Positions 24,845 to 63,430 of a stretch of DNA of 64,000 nt are shown piece by piece (position 1 is the first letter of the stretch; each line of letters begins with the position of its first letter). Location of the stretch: positions 9,469,324-9,533,323 of the forward strand of contig NC_053402.1 of assembly GCF_016859285.1 (NCBI RefSeq). Direction: 5' to 3'. This DNA comes from Xiphias gladius (lineage: Eukaryota > Chordata > Actinopteri > Istiophoriformes > Xiphiidae). Both the position numbers and the translations under genes were made by a program. The notes under the pieces are model-generated. The model saw only the letters and a list, made by a program, of their open reading frames with translations, did no database searches and was not told the origin of the DNA.

Positions 24845-27057
24845 GTAAGACCGTCAGAAATTAATGTGTGATGTACGGAGAGAGGATTTGATTTTACACT
24901 GCAGGAGTGAACATTCAGATTTTGCGATTCTTGGGTTTGTAAGAAATTATTTAAACCAAGGATGTAACAGGTTTGTCATTTGTGCCCATAAAATGGTGGA
25001 GATGATTTAAATTTAAATAATTAAAAAAATAAGTTTAATGACAGAGAAAGATAGAGTAAGTTTTGGCCAATTCACAGCCAAGTTATTCTGCAAAAAGAAG
25101 ATAAGAAAGTGAAGCAAATCAACAATAAGTTAAATGGTCAGCCTGGAAAGGCTGTTTAATTACAAAAAAAAGTACAGATAATAAAGGAACACACAGTCCA
25201 AGTGCAATATATTGTATCTCATCATTTGTGTATTTTTTAACAGTGATGTATAGAAAATGAGAAGCTATACCACAGCCACAAGAACAAAAACAGATGTTGT
25301 AAATTGACTTAATAACTTGAAAGTCATTTGAAGTCATTAAATTTCATTTATTTAGGTTTATATAATATTGTATTGTAGTGATTAAATTTTGTTCATTAAA
25401 TCTATCAAATGTGCTATTGTGGTAAAGTTAAACACAGGATTGTGGGGTGAGCCTTTGTTTTTGGGAATGTTTCCCGAGTGTTTTTTGCTGATTGGGATTC
25501 AGATTAGAATTTAAATTAGACTGAAAATGATAGCAACTGAAGTGATAATTTCCTTTAAATGACCCCCGTCTTTGTCAGATGATCATTAAAAAGCATCATG
25601 GAGGTGGACAGTGAACACCCCCCCCCATCTTTCACAAACAAACTCAGAGTCTGAGTCAGGTTTGACCAGCACAGATGTTGCATACAGTAAAGCCACACCT
25701 ACGACTCAGATGTTTCTCAAGGTGTTAACTTGTCTAAATGAAAAATCAAGTTTCACTGAACTCAGAAGATCAGTTTGTAGCTTATCTACTGTTTAATTAC
25801 AGCTTGTATGGTAAGGCATTTCCCTTGGAAATCACCCAAAAGTCTGCGTGGTTGTTTCCTCCGTTAATCCACTCCCAGGCACCTGCCTCAGTAATAAAGC
25901 TTAGGAGAGAGCAAATGCTGCCTGAGTTGAGGTCACTCTTACAGTCCTCTCTTACAGAAGGTGTTTTGTTTGATCTGTGGCCTCTAACTTTCCCTCATTG
26001 TCCTTTTAAAGTATCTCTCTAGTTCAGTTCTTTTCATCACTTTTTTTTTAAGTTATACTTAAAAAAAAAAATCAAGGCCTCTTTTACAAGACCTTTGAAT
26101 GCACCATGACTGCTATAGCCACATTGCAGTGCTTCCCCAAGCCTTATTTTCTCATTTATTGAAATTTACCAAAAAAAACAAAGAAAAAAAACCCAGCATT
26201 TCAAACTATCAAACTCCTCAAGAAAAGAAAAACAGGACTCTGAAAAGGTGCCTTGACAAACCTGAACCAACGTGCCCAAACTTTCCAATTAAAGTCATGC
26301 TGGCTGTTCATGGCACAGTGGTACAGAGCCAGTGAGTGACAGAGCAACCAGTTATCAGAGATCAGCACTCCAACCCTGACAATCAGCTTTTACAGAAGCT
26401 CTTTGTCAAAACATTCACACTGGTGCTGCCAAGAATCAGACCGGAAGAAATGAACTGTAAAATGTTGAAGCTGTTGAGAGACATAGAAACACGTTTCTTC
26501 ATTTACCAGACAGCAAAACTGAGACATTTGAAAAAGATGTTTTGCCAATTTTCAGCCACCACTTTTTAAATGAAAACTGTTCAGGGTCAGGTTTTTTCCC
26601 CCCTTAGATAAGCCAACTTGACAGATTTCACACAGGTTTGTGCGAGGCAGCAGTTTAGTCTGCACTGTGTGAGTTCATCATCAGCAGGTTTGGTTGGCAC
26701 ACCCTCATTCTGTGACACAGAGAGAAGCATGCAGCTCGGTCACATTCCTGCACCAACATATGGGTGTATACAGGCCCTCTGTGTGTGTGTGTGTATATGT
26801 GTGTGAAACAGTGAAAAAAAGCATCTGTCATCTTCTGCAAATCCAAACTGCGATGGCAAGTGACAAACTATGGCTACACCTGAGTTAATGTAATGAACAG
26901 CGGGAGGAAAGTCCGTCAAGCTAATGTAGTGTGTGTATGTGTGTGTGAAGATAAAAGTTGTTTATCAGTGTGTTTGAATAGGTGAGAAAGAGAAACTAAG
27001 ATGCACATGCAAAAAGGATGTTAAATGATAGTCAAGCTAGTTTGCGTACTGTGTGTT

Positions 27058-27059
<2 letters not shown>

Positions 27060-27144
<85 letters not shown>
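27060..27144. repeat. Long (TG)n microsatellite, about 42 units
   Basis: Perfect TG repeat of about 85 bases, immediately before the inverted telomere-like copy B. Confidence 0.97.
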
Positions 27145-27146
<2 letters not shown>

Positions 27147-27310
27147 GTATACTTAAATCTGTTTACACACATTGTGGGGACTGACAATTTTCTTCTGGGG
27201 AAAGAAAGTCCCCATAATGTAAATCGTTAAACTTTAGTGTGAAGACTTGGTTAAGGCTTAAGGTTAGGGTCAGGGCAAGTCAATGTAATGTCCTCTGAAA
27301 TGATGGAAAC
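27145..27310 (-). repeat. Telomere-like dispersed repeat (copy B, inverted)
   Basis: On the minus strand it reads GAGGACATTACATTGACTTG, CCCTGACCCTAACCTTAAGC, then TTACATTATGGGGACTTTC and CAGTCCCCACAATGTG, followed by (CA)n. This is the same order as copy A at 22640-22880. Confidence 0.7.
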
Positions 27311-29032
27311 ACAGCTGTGTGTTTGTTCATGAGAGAATGAGAAAATGAATGCTTAGTCATGCTAATGAGTGTTTTTGTGTTTGTTTGTATGAAAAGAGAA
27401 AGAAAGACAAAAAGAGAGGAGAGAGAAAAAAATGAGAGATGTATCTTTCCAGTATTAGGACATCCATTTAACTGGTCAGATGATTTTTATTTTTTACTGG
27501 CCCTAAAAACCAGGCAGACAACAGTAAGGGTAAGCAGTTTATACACTGTTAAGTGTATACAGTGCATTACATTTTACTTACTCCAATCAACGCAGTGTTA
27601 CGGACATCAGGTAACTGTATGAATCTATCAGAACAAATAGGCAGAACATTTGAAATCTGTTCCTAAGCTGTTGAATAATGGCAGTATTTTTTGCTCGCCA
27701 GCCTGTGTGGTCATAGGAATGTAGCATATATTGATATAGCATCTACATGCCGGAGTAAGTAGTAAACAACCACAAACAATGACCACACTGACTTTTGACA
27801 TTCAAAGGATTTAGCCTATGAACAGTTTATTTATGTAGTTCTGTACTTTAAATATATGCTCGGCTAGCAGGATTATCAATGGTTTCCTTTTACTTTTTCG
27901 CAAGTATGCTTGACTCGAGGTGTGGTAGCTGCCTCAGGAGAAGCCCTTTTGTAGGAATCAGTCTTAAAGTTAGAATCCTTAAGATTTTCATGAAATTAAA
28001 CCCTGTTTTTAATAGTATTTATGTTTGGCATTTTTTCCAGCAATAGCCATTCAATGTATTTAACTCTCTATATGGTAGTTTTCATAGTAGTGGCGCAGTC
28101 CGCCATTTTTGTGATCAGGGGATTCACAGGAAACGATGCCTATATGTTATCCAGCGTATTTTTAAAAAGGTGTTATCTCATGGATATCAACCTCAATTTT
28201 TACCGGTCCCTCTCCTAATGTCGTATTAGACCTGTATTAAGGTACTGCTAATACAAATCAACATTTCCTACTGCTGCTGCTTCACATATACAGTAAATGG
28301 TGTTATGCATTTTCAAATATTTCACTGTCAGCTGTAAATATAAGCAGTTTTACAAGTACCATTACAGTCATATTTACCAGAACAGTTATATATTGTTATG
28401 GTTGATTACTGATGAAGCATGACCGAAATCAGAAAATGACAAGTTGAGGTTTCTCATGTTTTTTAAATAGAAAGTAAGAGGTTGGATTGTTCATTGAAGT
28501 ATAATGACTTTTCTGATAAACCATAATTTAAATATTAAAAATAAAACAAATACATCCCTGCATCTTTTCAGTATGCATGAGTCTTGCAAGCATTTCTGTT
28601 TGACAAAGAGTCTAAAAAAAACCCCAATGTTTCGGTCAGTGACCGCACCTGAAACATGCCAGCCATCATACTCCAGACAGTCACACCCAGGCATTTCCCC
28701 CCAGGGGGTGGATGACAAGAACCATCTACACAGTGCAGTATATATACCCTGGGCTGATGACTAATTCATCACTTTGGGCTAAGTATGTGTCAGAAAGGAA
28801 TGACAGACATTTTCATCAGAGCCTGACAGATGTTTTTAGCTCCATCAGTCAGACTTTGGCTCCATCTTATAGCAATAAGCAGCATTGCATTTGTCTCAGT
28901 AGGTGGAGAGGGGCTGGGAAAGATCTTAGGGGTGCCACGTGGGGTATTAATGTATTTTGTCTTTACTGCTAATGAAGAACGCCCATCGTAACAATCCTTT
29001 TCTGTCTCTGCTCTCTCTCTCTCTGTAGCACA

Positions 29033-31149
29033 ATGAGTGCAGATGGAAAAAAAGAACCCCCTCCCTACATCATACCAGGTGAGCCCAAACACACACATGC
29101 ACACACATCATCGTCATCATCAGATTGGCTTATTAACTCCTACTTGTTTTTGTCTCTCCTCCCTTCCTCTTATTTTCTCTTTTTTCTCTTCTTCTGGTCC
29201 AGTTGAAGGTCAGGGCGATGGAGTGAAGGTTTACCACGTGCACACCCCTTTCACCCCTCCCACCTCACCGGAGACCTCTGGTAAACTTACACCTGATGTT
29301 AGTTAGTCAAAAACCTTAGCTACAGTTTATTCCAGCATATTGTTAACATTGTTAATGAACTTTCCTGTTTCCTCCCTTCTTCCCCTTCCTGTATCATCCT
29401 TTCTCTCCTCCTCTCTCCCTCCATCAGTGTACACAAGTGGAGGAGGTGGCCTCGGTTCAGGCTTCGAGTCTGGAGATGGCAAAAGAAAATTTGTGAGCTA
29501 CGACACGTCGTTGGGCCGATCTCCCGGCATGACGACCTGCACCTCCTGCCAACAGCAGGTCATGACCAACGTCACCTACAAACCAGGGATGTACGCCTGG
29601 CTGATGTGCTTACTCTTCATCTGTTGCGGGTAAGTGTGTGGTTCAGGGCGCTTGTCATAGTTCGGCTTATTGGCATGACCACATTAACCTGCTTGGAGGC
29701 CCCAGGGCAAAAAACTGCTGTTGGACCCAAACACGCCACCAACATTCATCACCTTCAGTCCCCACTATGTAGAGGGCATACAGCAGTCAATGCGCGCAGA
29801 CCCAACACAAGGCCACATCATCAGCAAATGATGCAGGATCTGCCATAGTTGATATTGTACTTTAGTGTTTTTGGCTGCTTTGAAATCCACTCAAGTTACT
29901 TTTGAAGGTTGCACAGCAAGGCATGTGCTTTGAGTGTAAGTGTTAGTATAACGTGAATGTGTCCCTAACCTTACCAAAAGTTCTTAAAGTGTGCAAGATG
30001 GCATTATCCATGTTGTCTAAACAGTCAAAAATAGACATAGTATCTTCTTTATATATTACAATAAGAGTGTAGTGTGAACAAAAAATAGGTAAAAATCATG
30101 ATCAACAGATCTGAACGAGAGTATAGTAAATCCAGGGACTCCATATGATTTGAAAATGATGAATAATGAGAAACATTAAAATCTCAGTGGAGTGGGTGAA
30201 TAAGTGGTTATTTATCAAAAATAATCACAGTAAATAGTATCACATTAAGTTAAAAACAGTACTTCAAACATTTTTGTGTTTCACTACTTCAAATTTAGAG
30301 AGTATGGATAAGGGGTGTCTCATGTTGTTGTAGGATTGTAAAGCCCTGAGAAAAAGTTGTGATTTTTGGCTCTATAAAGCATTGCACGGCATTTATTGTG
30401 AAGGGAATGTATAACTGATTATTACTGAGTGTTGGGTTGGAAAAGGGGGAGGATATCTTAATTTTTATTTTTGCTGGATGGAAAGTAGTCTAAAATGTTT
30501 GCTACAGTAGATCCCTCCCAAAAATGAAAATATAGAATATAAAGCTCATGCAGGATAGAGATTTTATTTCATTTATCACTTGGGAGATTTTTTTGTAAAA
30601 ACAAAAAAAAGTAATTAATTTTGCTTTGGCTCTGCATCAGGGCTTTATTTTAAGCAACAAAATTAGTACTAGAAACAGATAGATGTGGATCTTCATAATC
30701 ATTGGTGATTTGACGTCATCTTTACAGAGGGAGTCTACCAGCCCACATAATTGGTTTATATATGCAGGCATCAGGCCACATCTGATCTAATTCATATATA
30801 TCTAATTCATATATATTTTTTATTATTTGGCATCCAGACTCTCAAGTTTATCTAGCAAGCACAAAGCAGCTGCTTTGGCACAACAAGTCACTCATTTAGT
30901 GACTATAATGACCTTTAGCAACAAGCCTTTTCAAAATGGGGCGCCACTGGAACTTTTAAAAAAAGAGAGTCATGGTGGTTATTGCATGGAAAAAAAAAAA
31001 CAGGAAAGGTCTTGCTTTTAAGAAACTGAAATTCAGATTCAGCCCCCCCTTCCCCACGCAAATAATTTTTGTACAGTCCCTGAAAAAGTGAACAAACAAA
31101 TGATCAAAACTAAGAATGCATAAGTAAGTCATAGGGCTGCATAACACTA

Positions 31150-31189
<40 letters not shown>

Positions 31190-31313
31190 TTGCAGGTTAA
31201 TCCTGTGCTGCTGCCTGATTCCATTTTTCCTGAAAAACTTCAAGGATGCGTACCACACATGCCCCCGCTGCAACAGAGTCCTGCACGTTGAGAAGAAAAA
31301 GTGCTGTAAATGA
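29033..31313 (+). CDS. LITAF-domain protein, litaf/cdip1-like
   Basis: LITAF/SIMPLE-type proteins are monotopic membrane proteins of late endosomes and lysosomes; a zinc-binding domain is folded around a membrane-inserted hydrophobic segment. Exons 29033-29078, 29203-29280, 29428-29629 and 31196-31313 join in phase to 444 nt: 147 residues plus TGA. The start MSADGKKEPPPY is four bases after the acceptor and includes a PPPY motif (residues 9-12), a WW-domain ligand as used by NEDD4-family ligases. A T/P-rich segment (HTPFTPPTSPETS) and a Gly-rich linker follow. The LITAF domain has the first zinc pair TCTSC, the hydrophobic Cys-rich segment (WLMCLLFICCGLILCCCLIP) and the second pair HTCPRC. 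The tail is VLHVEKKKCCK rather than the TYKRL-type ending of human LITAF and CDIP1. Fish carry several such paralogues, so I do not assign an exact symbol. Confidence 0.9.
29630..31195. other. litaf-like terminal intron
   Basis: AT-rich intron inside the LITAF domain, splitting a Gly codon (GG|G) in the membrane segment. It ends in a (TG)n tract that directly precedes the acceptor TTGCAG. Confidence 0.7.
31154..31190. repeat. (TG)n tract at the 3' splice site of the last litaf-like exon
   Basis: About 17 TG units with one interruption (GTATGTG) occupy the place of a polypyrimidine tract, ending six bases before the exon at 31196. Confidence 0.95.
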
Positions 31314-31861
31314 TGACCGTGAGGGAATAAATGGACCCGTAGAAATAAGAAATATCATCCTGTTACCTTCGTCTGGGTTAGGGTTACCTGGGAAAAAACA
31401 AGCAGTTGCACCATTTTATGAAACTGACAGAGAAAGGTCACAGTTCAAATGGAAATTATTACTATGGATGAGCCATTACCTTAGCCCACGCAAAATAAAA
31501 CATGAACGACTTCCACATTAAATCATATTATTAGCACACAGACAAGGACTGACTGCGTTGTCAGATCTTAAATATCATGTGGTCATCTTTACAGCTCTGG
31601 CAAGAGTAAATCAAACACACCGCATGCACTTTTTGGGAGCTGTTATATTTTTGTCCCCCCCAAAAAATGAAGGCTTGTACATAGACTTTATCAAATACTT
31701 TATGTTTCAAGGGAGTGTGCATTTGAAACTTAAACAGACCAGTTGTCCACTTGAAGCTTTTGTCACAACTTTTAAATAATTAACAAACAAGCCAACACAA
31801 TCTATTAGACCAGAGCAGAGCAAAAAATTGATATATTTTTTTTCGTCTGCAGTTGTTGCAA

Positions 31862-31867
31862 AATAAA
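31862..31867 (+). terminator. Polyadenylation signal of the litaf-like gene
   Basis: AATAAA about 550 bases after the stop, followed by TTTTGTTGACTTTTTT, a U/GU-rich downstream element. Use not verified. Confidence 0.5.
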
Positions 31868-31869
31868 GT

Positions 31870-33514
31870 TTTGTTGACTTTTTTTTAATTTTGCAAGTTT
31901 TTAATCAGAAATTAAACACTCTAGAATTAAATGGGATGAATGTGGCATATGTGTTATATTTATATGTTGTCAGCCATAAAACTAATCTTATAATTCTTAT
32001 ATGAAGGGATGAAGGGCAATCTTAGCGAGCTTTAAGCTCGAGAAAAGCATATAACATGTACAACAGCAGCCAGCTGTATACATTTTTGACTTTTGTTTAG
32101 ATCATTTGAATCTTTACCTCCAAACAAAGATTTGTCCATGTGTTTTTGTTACAATGCAAAGGACAATGCAAAATTAAAGCAAACCTCCACTATGATGTGT
32201 TGTGTTCACTGGAAGTCAGCTTCTGACACCATGAAGTGTTGGTGGAGCCACTGATCAAGACACTTTAAATAATACATAGTTTGAATATTTAAAATCCTTT
32301 TTTGATCACCGTAGAGAAATATGTTTTTGTCTGATTGCTCTTTTATTCAACTTGTCGAAAAAAAAATCTTTCAGCTTCATAATGCAATAACGAGTAAGAG
32401 AACGCAGGCAAAATGTTGTCGTGAGAGTTGTGAATCCTCTTCTCCTCTCACATTGTCCCCTGGATGAAACTGAGTATGCTTGGATTTCTGTTATTTACTA
32501 TTATTAACTATTATTAACTATTTTATAACATTATTTCTCTAATAAAAGTAGACTATATAGATGATATATGGTACCCTGCTGTGTTTCTTTATATTTTCTT
32601 GCCCTCCTCTAGGGAGGTCAGAGGTCAAGGCTGACCAGCTGACCTGTTGGTTAAGTTCTGTTTCTACAGAGCACTTGAGTTGTAACTGCACGAGAGTTTG
32701 TTGTCAAAACAAATGTCAACACGAGCTCAATTTAGGGGCTGTTTTGGACCTTTCCGTCCTATCACACAATCTTCCCCTTTTTAAACTGAATTTTTAAGCC
32801 AATATCGAAAAACTGAACTTGGAACATCAACTTTTATGTGACAACTGGGCAAACTGCATCGGCTGAGGAAGATCATGTGATATGATCAAAAGCTCCAGAG
32901 CAGCTATTAAATGGCCTGCTGTTTCCAAAGGTCAAGAATGAACTTTGCTGCATTTATTAGAGAGCAAAGTAACCAACAATGCCAATGATGTAAATGTTAA
33001 TGTTGCATTAGGTGATATTTTTAGCCATGCTAGTCCCTTTTTGGTAGGTCTGTTGGTCAGTCCACCACTTTGGTCACAACGAAAATAGCTCAACAACCAT
33101 TGAATGAATTGCCATGAAATTTTGTACAGATATTCATGTCCCCCTCGGGGTAAATTGTAATAACTTGATCTTCTGACTTTTCGTCTAGCTCCATGAGAAC
33201 GGGTAAACACCATACCTGCTAAAGCATGATGATAATGTTAGCATTTAGCTCATATTGCCACCGTGCCCAAGTAACATGGCTGTAGGCTCTTAGTCTTGTT
33301 TAAATTCAAATTGAATCATGTTATCTTGAGTGACAGATGAAGACACTGTGCACTTCAGCTCCAGGTTTTGATGTTTTGTATCTGGACCTGTGCCTGATCT
33401 GAAATTTATGAAAACATTAAGTGCACTAAGACAAGTTTTAGATGTCTCTGAAGATTCTCAGTCATCCCCATAGTAAGATATGAATAAGTCCTAGGTCGAA
33501 GGCAATTTTAAATC
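31870..33514. other. Intergenic interval between the convergent litaf-like gene and usp7
   Basis: AT-rich. It contains a second copy of the GTTAGCATG-type repeat at about 33020-33305. No exon was recognised. Confidence 0.5.
33020..33305 (+). repeat. Dispersed fish repeat (copy 2, shorter)
   Basis: It shares ATTGCCATGAAATTTTGTAC, ATTGTAATAACTT, AATGTTAGCATTTAGCTCAT and a CATGGCTGTAGGCTCTTAGT-type end with the copy at 16215-16775, in the same order and orientation. The tandem GTTAGCATG block is mostly missing. Confidence 0.7.
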
Positions 33515-34046
33515 TTAAAGAAATAGTTCCACAGTTTGGGAAATAGGCTTATTAGTTTTCTTGCCAAGTTAGATTGGAAAATTGATATCACTATCTTGTT
33601 TGTCTGTTAAATACATGGCTACAGCCGGCAGCTGGTTAGTTTAGCTTAGCACACACAGCTGGCCTATGTCCTAGCTCTGAACAGTTATCAGGCAACCAGA
33701 AGTGATCCCAGGAAGTTACTGCTCCCAGCCAAGAAAAAGTCGGGAACACATAACCCAAGTATAATAACTAATTGTAGTTTTTACGTGTCAGTTTTTGTAT
33801 GGACACACATGACTTAGCATGTTCATTAGTGAGATTCACAGGTGCTCGTAAGCCGATTTTGTTACTTTTGGACAGAGTCAGGCTAGCCGTGTCCCCCTTT
33901 TTCCAGTCTTTATGCTAAGCTAACTGGTTGTCAGCTGTAACCCTAAATTTACCACACAGAAGATTGTATCTGTCTTATCACCTATCTCTCCACCAAAAAA
34001 AACAAATGAAACATGTATTTCCCAAAATGTCAAACTGTTCCTTTAA
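33515..34046. mobile_element. piggyBac-like MITE with TTAA target sites
   Basis: Left end TTAAAGAAATAGTTCCACAG, then TTTGGGAAATA. The right end, reverse complemented, is TTAAAGGAACAGTTTGACAT, then TTTGGGAAATA. That gives inverted terminal repeats of about 30 bases with TTAA at both outer edges (33515-33518 and 34043-34046). The interior is non-coding and contains GCTAAGCTAACTGG-type words. It resembles an abundant fish element; superfamily is inferred from the TTAA duplication. Confidence 0.8.
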
Positions 34047-34116
34047 CAGTGTTTGATCTCAGTCAAACACTTATGTGGACAAGCAGCAGAGTAATGTTTT
34101 TGTTTTTATAGAAAAT

Positions 34117-34122
34117 TTTATT
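34117..34122 (-). terminator. Candidate polyadenylation signal of usp7
   Basis: Minus-strand AATAAAATTTTC (TTTATT on plus) about 1.97 kb after the usp7 stop codon. It is followed in transcription sense by T-rich sequence. This would put the usp7 3' end about 60 bases from the MITE. Confidence 0.5.
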
Positions 34123-35495
34123 CAACATACATTTTCCAGCAAAAAGGCAATATACAGGAATAGTTGTCGTACACTGCTGCTACACTGAGGATTTTAAACT
34201 GGAAAAGATCAAATTAAGGTGTGATTCTGCAGGTCATCTTTGTACTGCACTTTTTAACAAGACAAAACCAATGCAGTTAGTTTTGAAAAAAAAAATTATC
34301 GAAATGTAACAGAAAAAAATCGTCAATGGTACATCAGGAACGCAAAATAAAGAAAAAAAAAAACTACACACAAGAAATATGAACACCTGGCTCCTTCTGT
34401 ACCCAACAACAAAGGCGTGTGTTTCTCTTAAATTTTACATGTTCATATTTTTAAATATACAATTCTTAAATGTTGTCTTTACAGAGCCAGCTATATGCTA
34501 TTAGGGGAGCATTCCATCTGTGCTTTAAAAGAAACAAAAAAAAGAAAGAAAAAGAAATCCATAGGGCTTAAAGTGTTTCTTACAATGCTGGTTTTGTCTC
34601 TACACAATCCTCAAAACCTGTGGCCTCTAAGTGTCTGCAGCTCCCTACCAAGCACAGCGCAGTTACTGCTCCCAACCACCTGGAGGCGACAGTTTCAACC
34701 AAGAGAGTAGATGGGAGGGAGAAGACGAAGCTCGCATGTGTGTTTGTGTTCAGAGGAGGAATGACTGAGAAAGACATTAAACGCCCCCCTGAAAATAAAA
34801 GAAAAAAAAAAGAAAAAAAGAGAAAGTCATGGTGGTAATTTCCGTGCGTGTGTTCCTTTAAAGTCAATAAACAACTCAAAACCACAACCAAAACGTACAT
34901 TTGCCAGTCCTGAGAAACCTCTGACATTAAGTGCCAACGTGCAAGATGAAATACAGACAAATTTCTCCTCCTTTTTTTCCCCATTTATTTTTTAAACAGA
35001 TGCTGTGGATTTTTATTTTATTATACAAGATCTGCAGCAAGAGACAAAAAAATTAATTCATTTTATCTCCAACCAAACTAAGTGAGAAAGAACTGTAAAC
35101 TTGGAAATACTTGTTTTTGTAGCACTAAAGGATGGGAGCAGAAAATATAAAGAACCACATCAGGGCAACTACTGAGCCTCAGGATGGATGCCAGATTATA
35201 GCTGTTTTTGCAAAAGATTCTTCAGCAGAATGACCATCAGCCCTCTCCCTTTTTTTTTTCTGTCAGGTCGTCCTTGCAAACATCCTTCCATCAAGCTCCC
35301 CATACAGCAGCATGATGCCTCTTCAAACAACTCTTTATTTAAAAACAACCCCCAAAAAAATCTGAAGGAGAAGGGAAAAAAACCCCCCCAAAAAAAACAA
35401 ACCTGGCGAGTGAGGTGGGAGAAGGAAAAAAAAAACTAAGTCTAGAAGTTTATATATATATATATATGCATATATATATATGCATATACATATAC

Positions 35496-35527
<32 letters not shown>

Positions 35528-36092
35528 GCATATACGTATATTATATATGTATGCATATACACACACACACAAACAAACACACACACACACACACACACAC
35601 ACAGTGTCCTGCTTCCTCTCCCCTCTCCGCTTATTTTATATTAAAATCCAATTTCATTTCTCCCGCTTCCAGACAGGCAACCAAAAACAGGCAGTCAACA
35701 GGTAGAGAAGCCAGAAGAAAAACAACTGAACAGCCTCAAATGTAGAGGGGGACAATAAAAAAAAATAAAATAATCAACAAAATAAACAGTCAGGAGGTGG
35801 TTGGTGCAGTTTATTTTGTGGTTGAAGAATAATCCGTCAGCTGCAGCAAGATCTGTATCGCTGAAGACATAGTGCCGGTGTAGAGCTGTAGAGGTGTCCA
35901 GGCAGGGTGTTAAAAGTGATGAACACACACACATACGAGCACACACGCACGCCCACACAGTCTCTCACACACAAACACACACACGGTTGGTTACAGTCTG
36001 TGGTTATGGTGTGTTAAAGTAGGTAGGGAGGAAGGAAGGCGGAGCAGGAGGTGTAGGAGGATGAGGAGGACAAAGAGGAAGGGCGGGCTGCT
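34123..36092 (-). other. usp7 3' UTR (inferred)
   Basis: Non-coding sequence after the usp7 stop codon with A/T-rich runs, the (TA)n block and a (TG)n tract in transcript sense. No competing gene is visible on either strand. Confidence 0.5.
35450..35602. repeat. (TA)n block followed by (CA)n in the usp7 3' UTR
   Basis: Alternating TA with TGCATA interruptions from 35450 to about 35550, then CA units to 35602. The TA part is self-complementary and could fold into a long AU hairpin in the transcript. Confidence 0.9.
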
Positions 36093-62487
<26,395 letters not shown>

Positions 62488-63430
62488 GTTGGCAGTTGTT
62501 GTTGTTTTGTTTGTGATGCAGTAGTCCCTGCTATCCCTGTTACCCTCTACCTTGTCCAGGGTCGGCTCGGTGGACTGCTGGTGAGTCGCAGTAGGATGCG
62601 GAGGTGGGGTGGACAAGTCGAGCCTCGGCGGCCGGGCCTGCTCTGTTGCGACCTCGGCCTTGTCCGCTGTCAACGCCGGGGAGTAAGGAGGGGAGGTCGG
62701 TGGGGGAGCGGGTAGAGAAACGCGGACGTATTTGCTCGCTATTCGCCCAATCTCGGCGCCTTTGGTGGGTGCGAGTCGCTTGCTGAAGGCGGGGGTTGGG
62801 ATGGATGGACCGGGGCTCCGAGGAGGGAGGCCCGCTGAAATTAGCTAAATCAATCCTGCTTTACCCCGGGAAATGCGGGGCAATAAGAAACTCACAGCAC
62901 GACCTGCACCTTGACGAACAAATACCCTGTTTATAGCTAGCGTTAAGCTACCTGACACTAGGCAGCCAACGGGTAATATAGGTACAACAACAATGGAAAC
63001 AAAGGCTCATTTGCAATAGTCACACACTCAACAACTTTGCCTGCGATATCCCCAGTCCGTGTGCTCCTCCGATTGTCCCTCGTCTGGGGGAGAGCGGAGG
63101 AAAAAGCTATCCATTCAAACCAGTTTCCAATACGGAATAGCACTAATGTTAATTTGGAAGTTCGCGGAGACGAGAGTTGCCACGGCCCGACATGAACCAA
63201 TTTCCCCAAAGCGCCCCTAAAATGATAAAGGACAAAACGCGGCACCTCGTTGCATTTCTAGCTAACCCCCTTGTTTCTTTTGAGGAATGTGCCCGGTCAT
63301 ACGTTAGCCTGAGCTGTGTGGCTTTCAACCCGCTCCTCCTGTGGTTTGTGATGTGACGAGTCTGAGGTAAATCTCAAAATGGCGGTCGCGCTCTTCTCTG
63401 AAATGTCACATCCGGATGGAGATCCAAACA
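62488..63430 (-). promoter_or_regulatory. CpG-rich usp7 5' UTR and promoter region
   Basis: GC- and CpG-rich sequence upstream of the usp7 start codon, unlike the AT-rich surroundings, as expected for a housekeeping promoter without a TATA box. The transcription start is not determined. An ATGGCGG (YY1-like) motif lies at 63379-63385 on the plus strand. Confidence 0.55.

Larger units (their letters stand above)
24845..29028. other. Inferred intron 1 of the litaf-like gene
   Basis: AT-rich with a long (GT)n tract and telomere-like copy B. It ends with a TCTCTCTCTCTCTGTAG acceptor. No coding exon was recognised. Confidence 0.45.
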
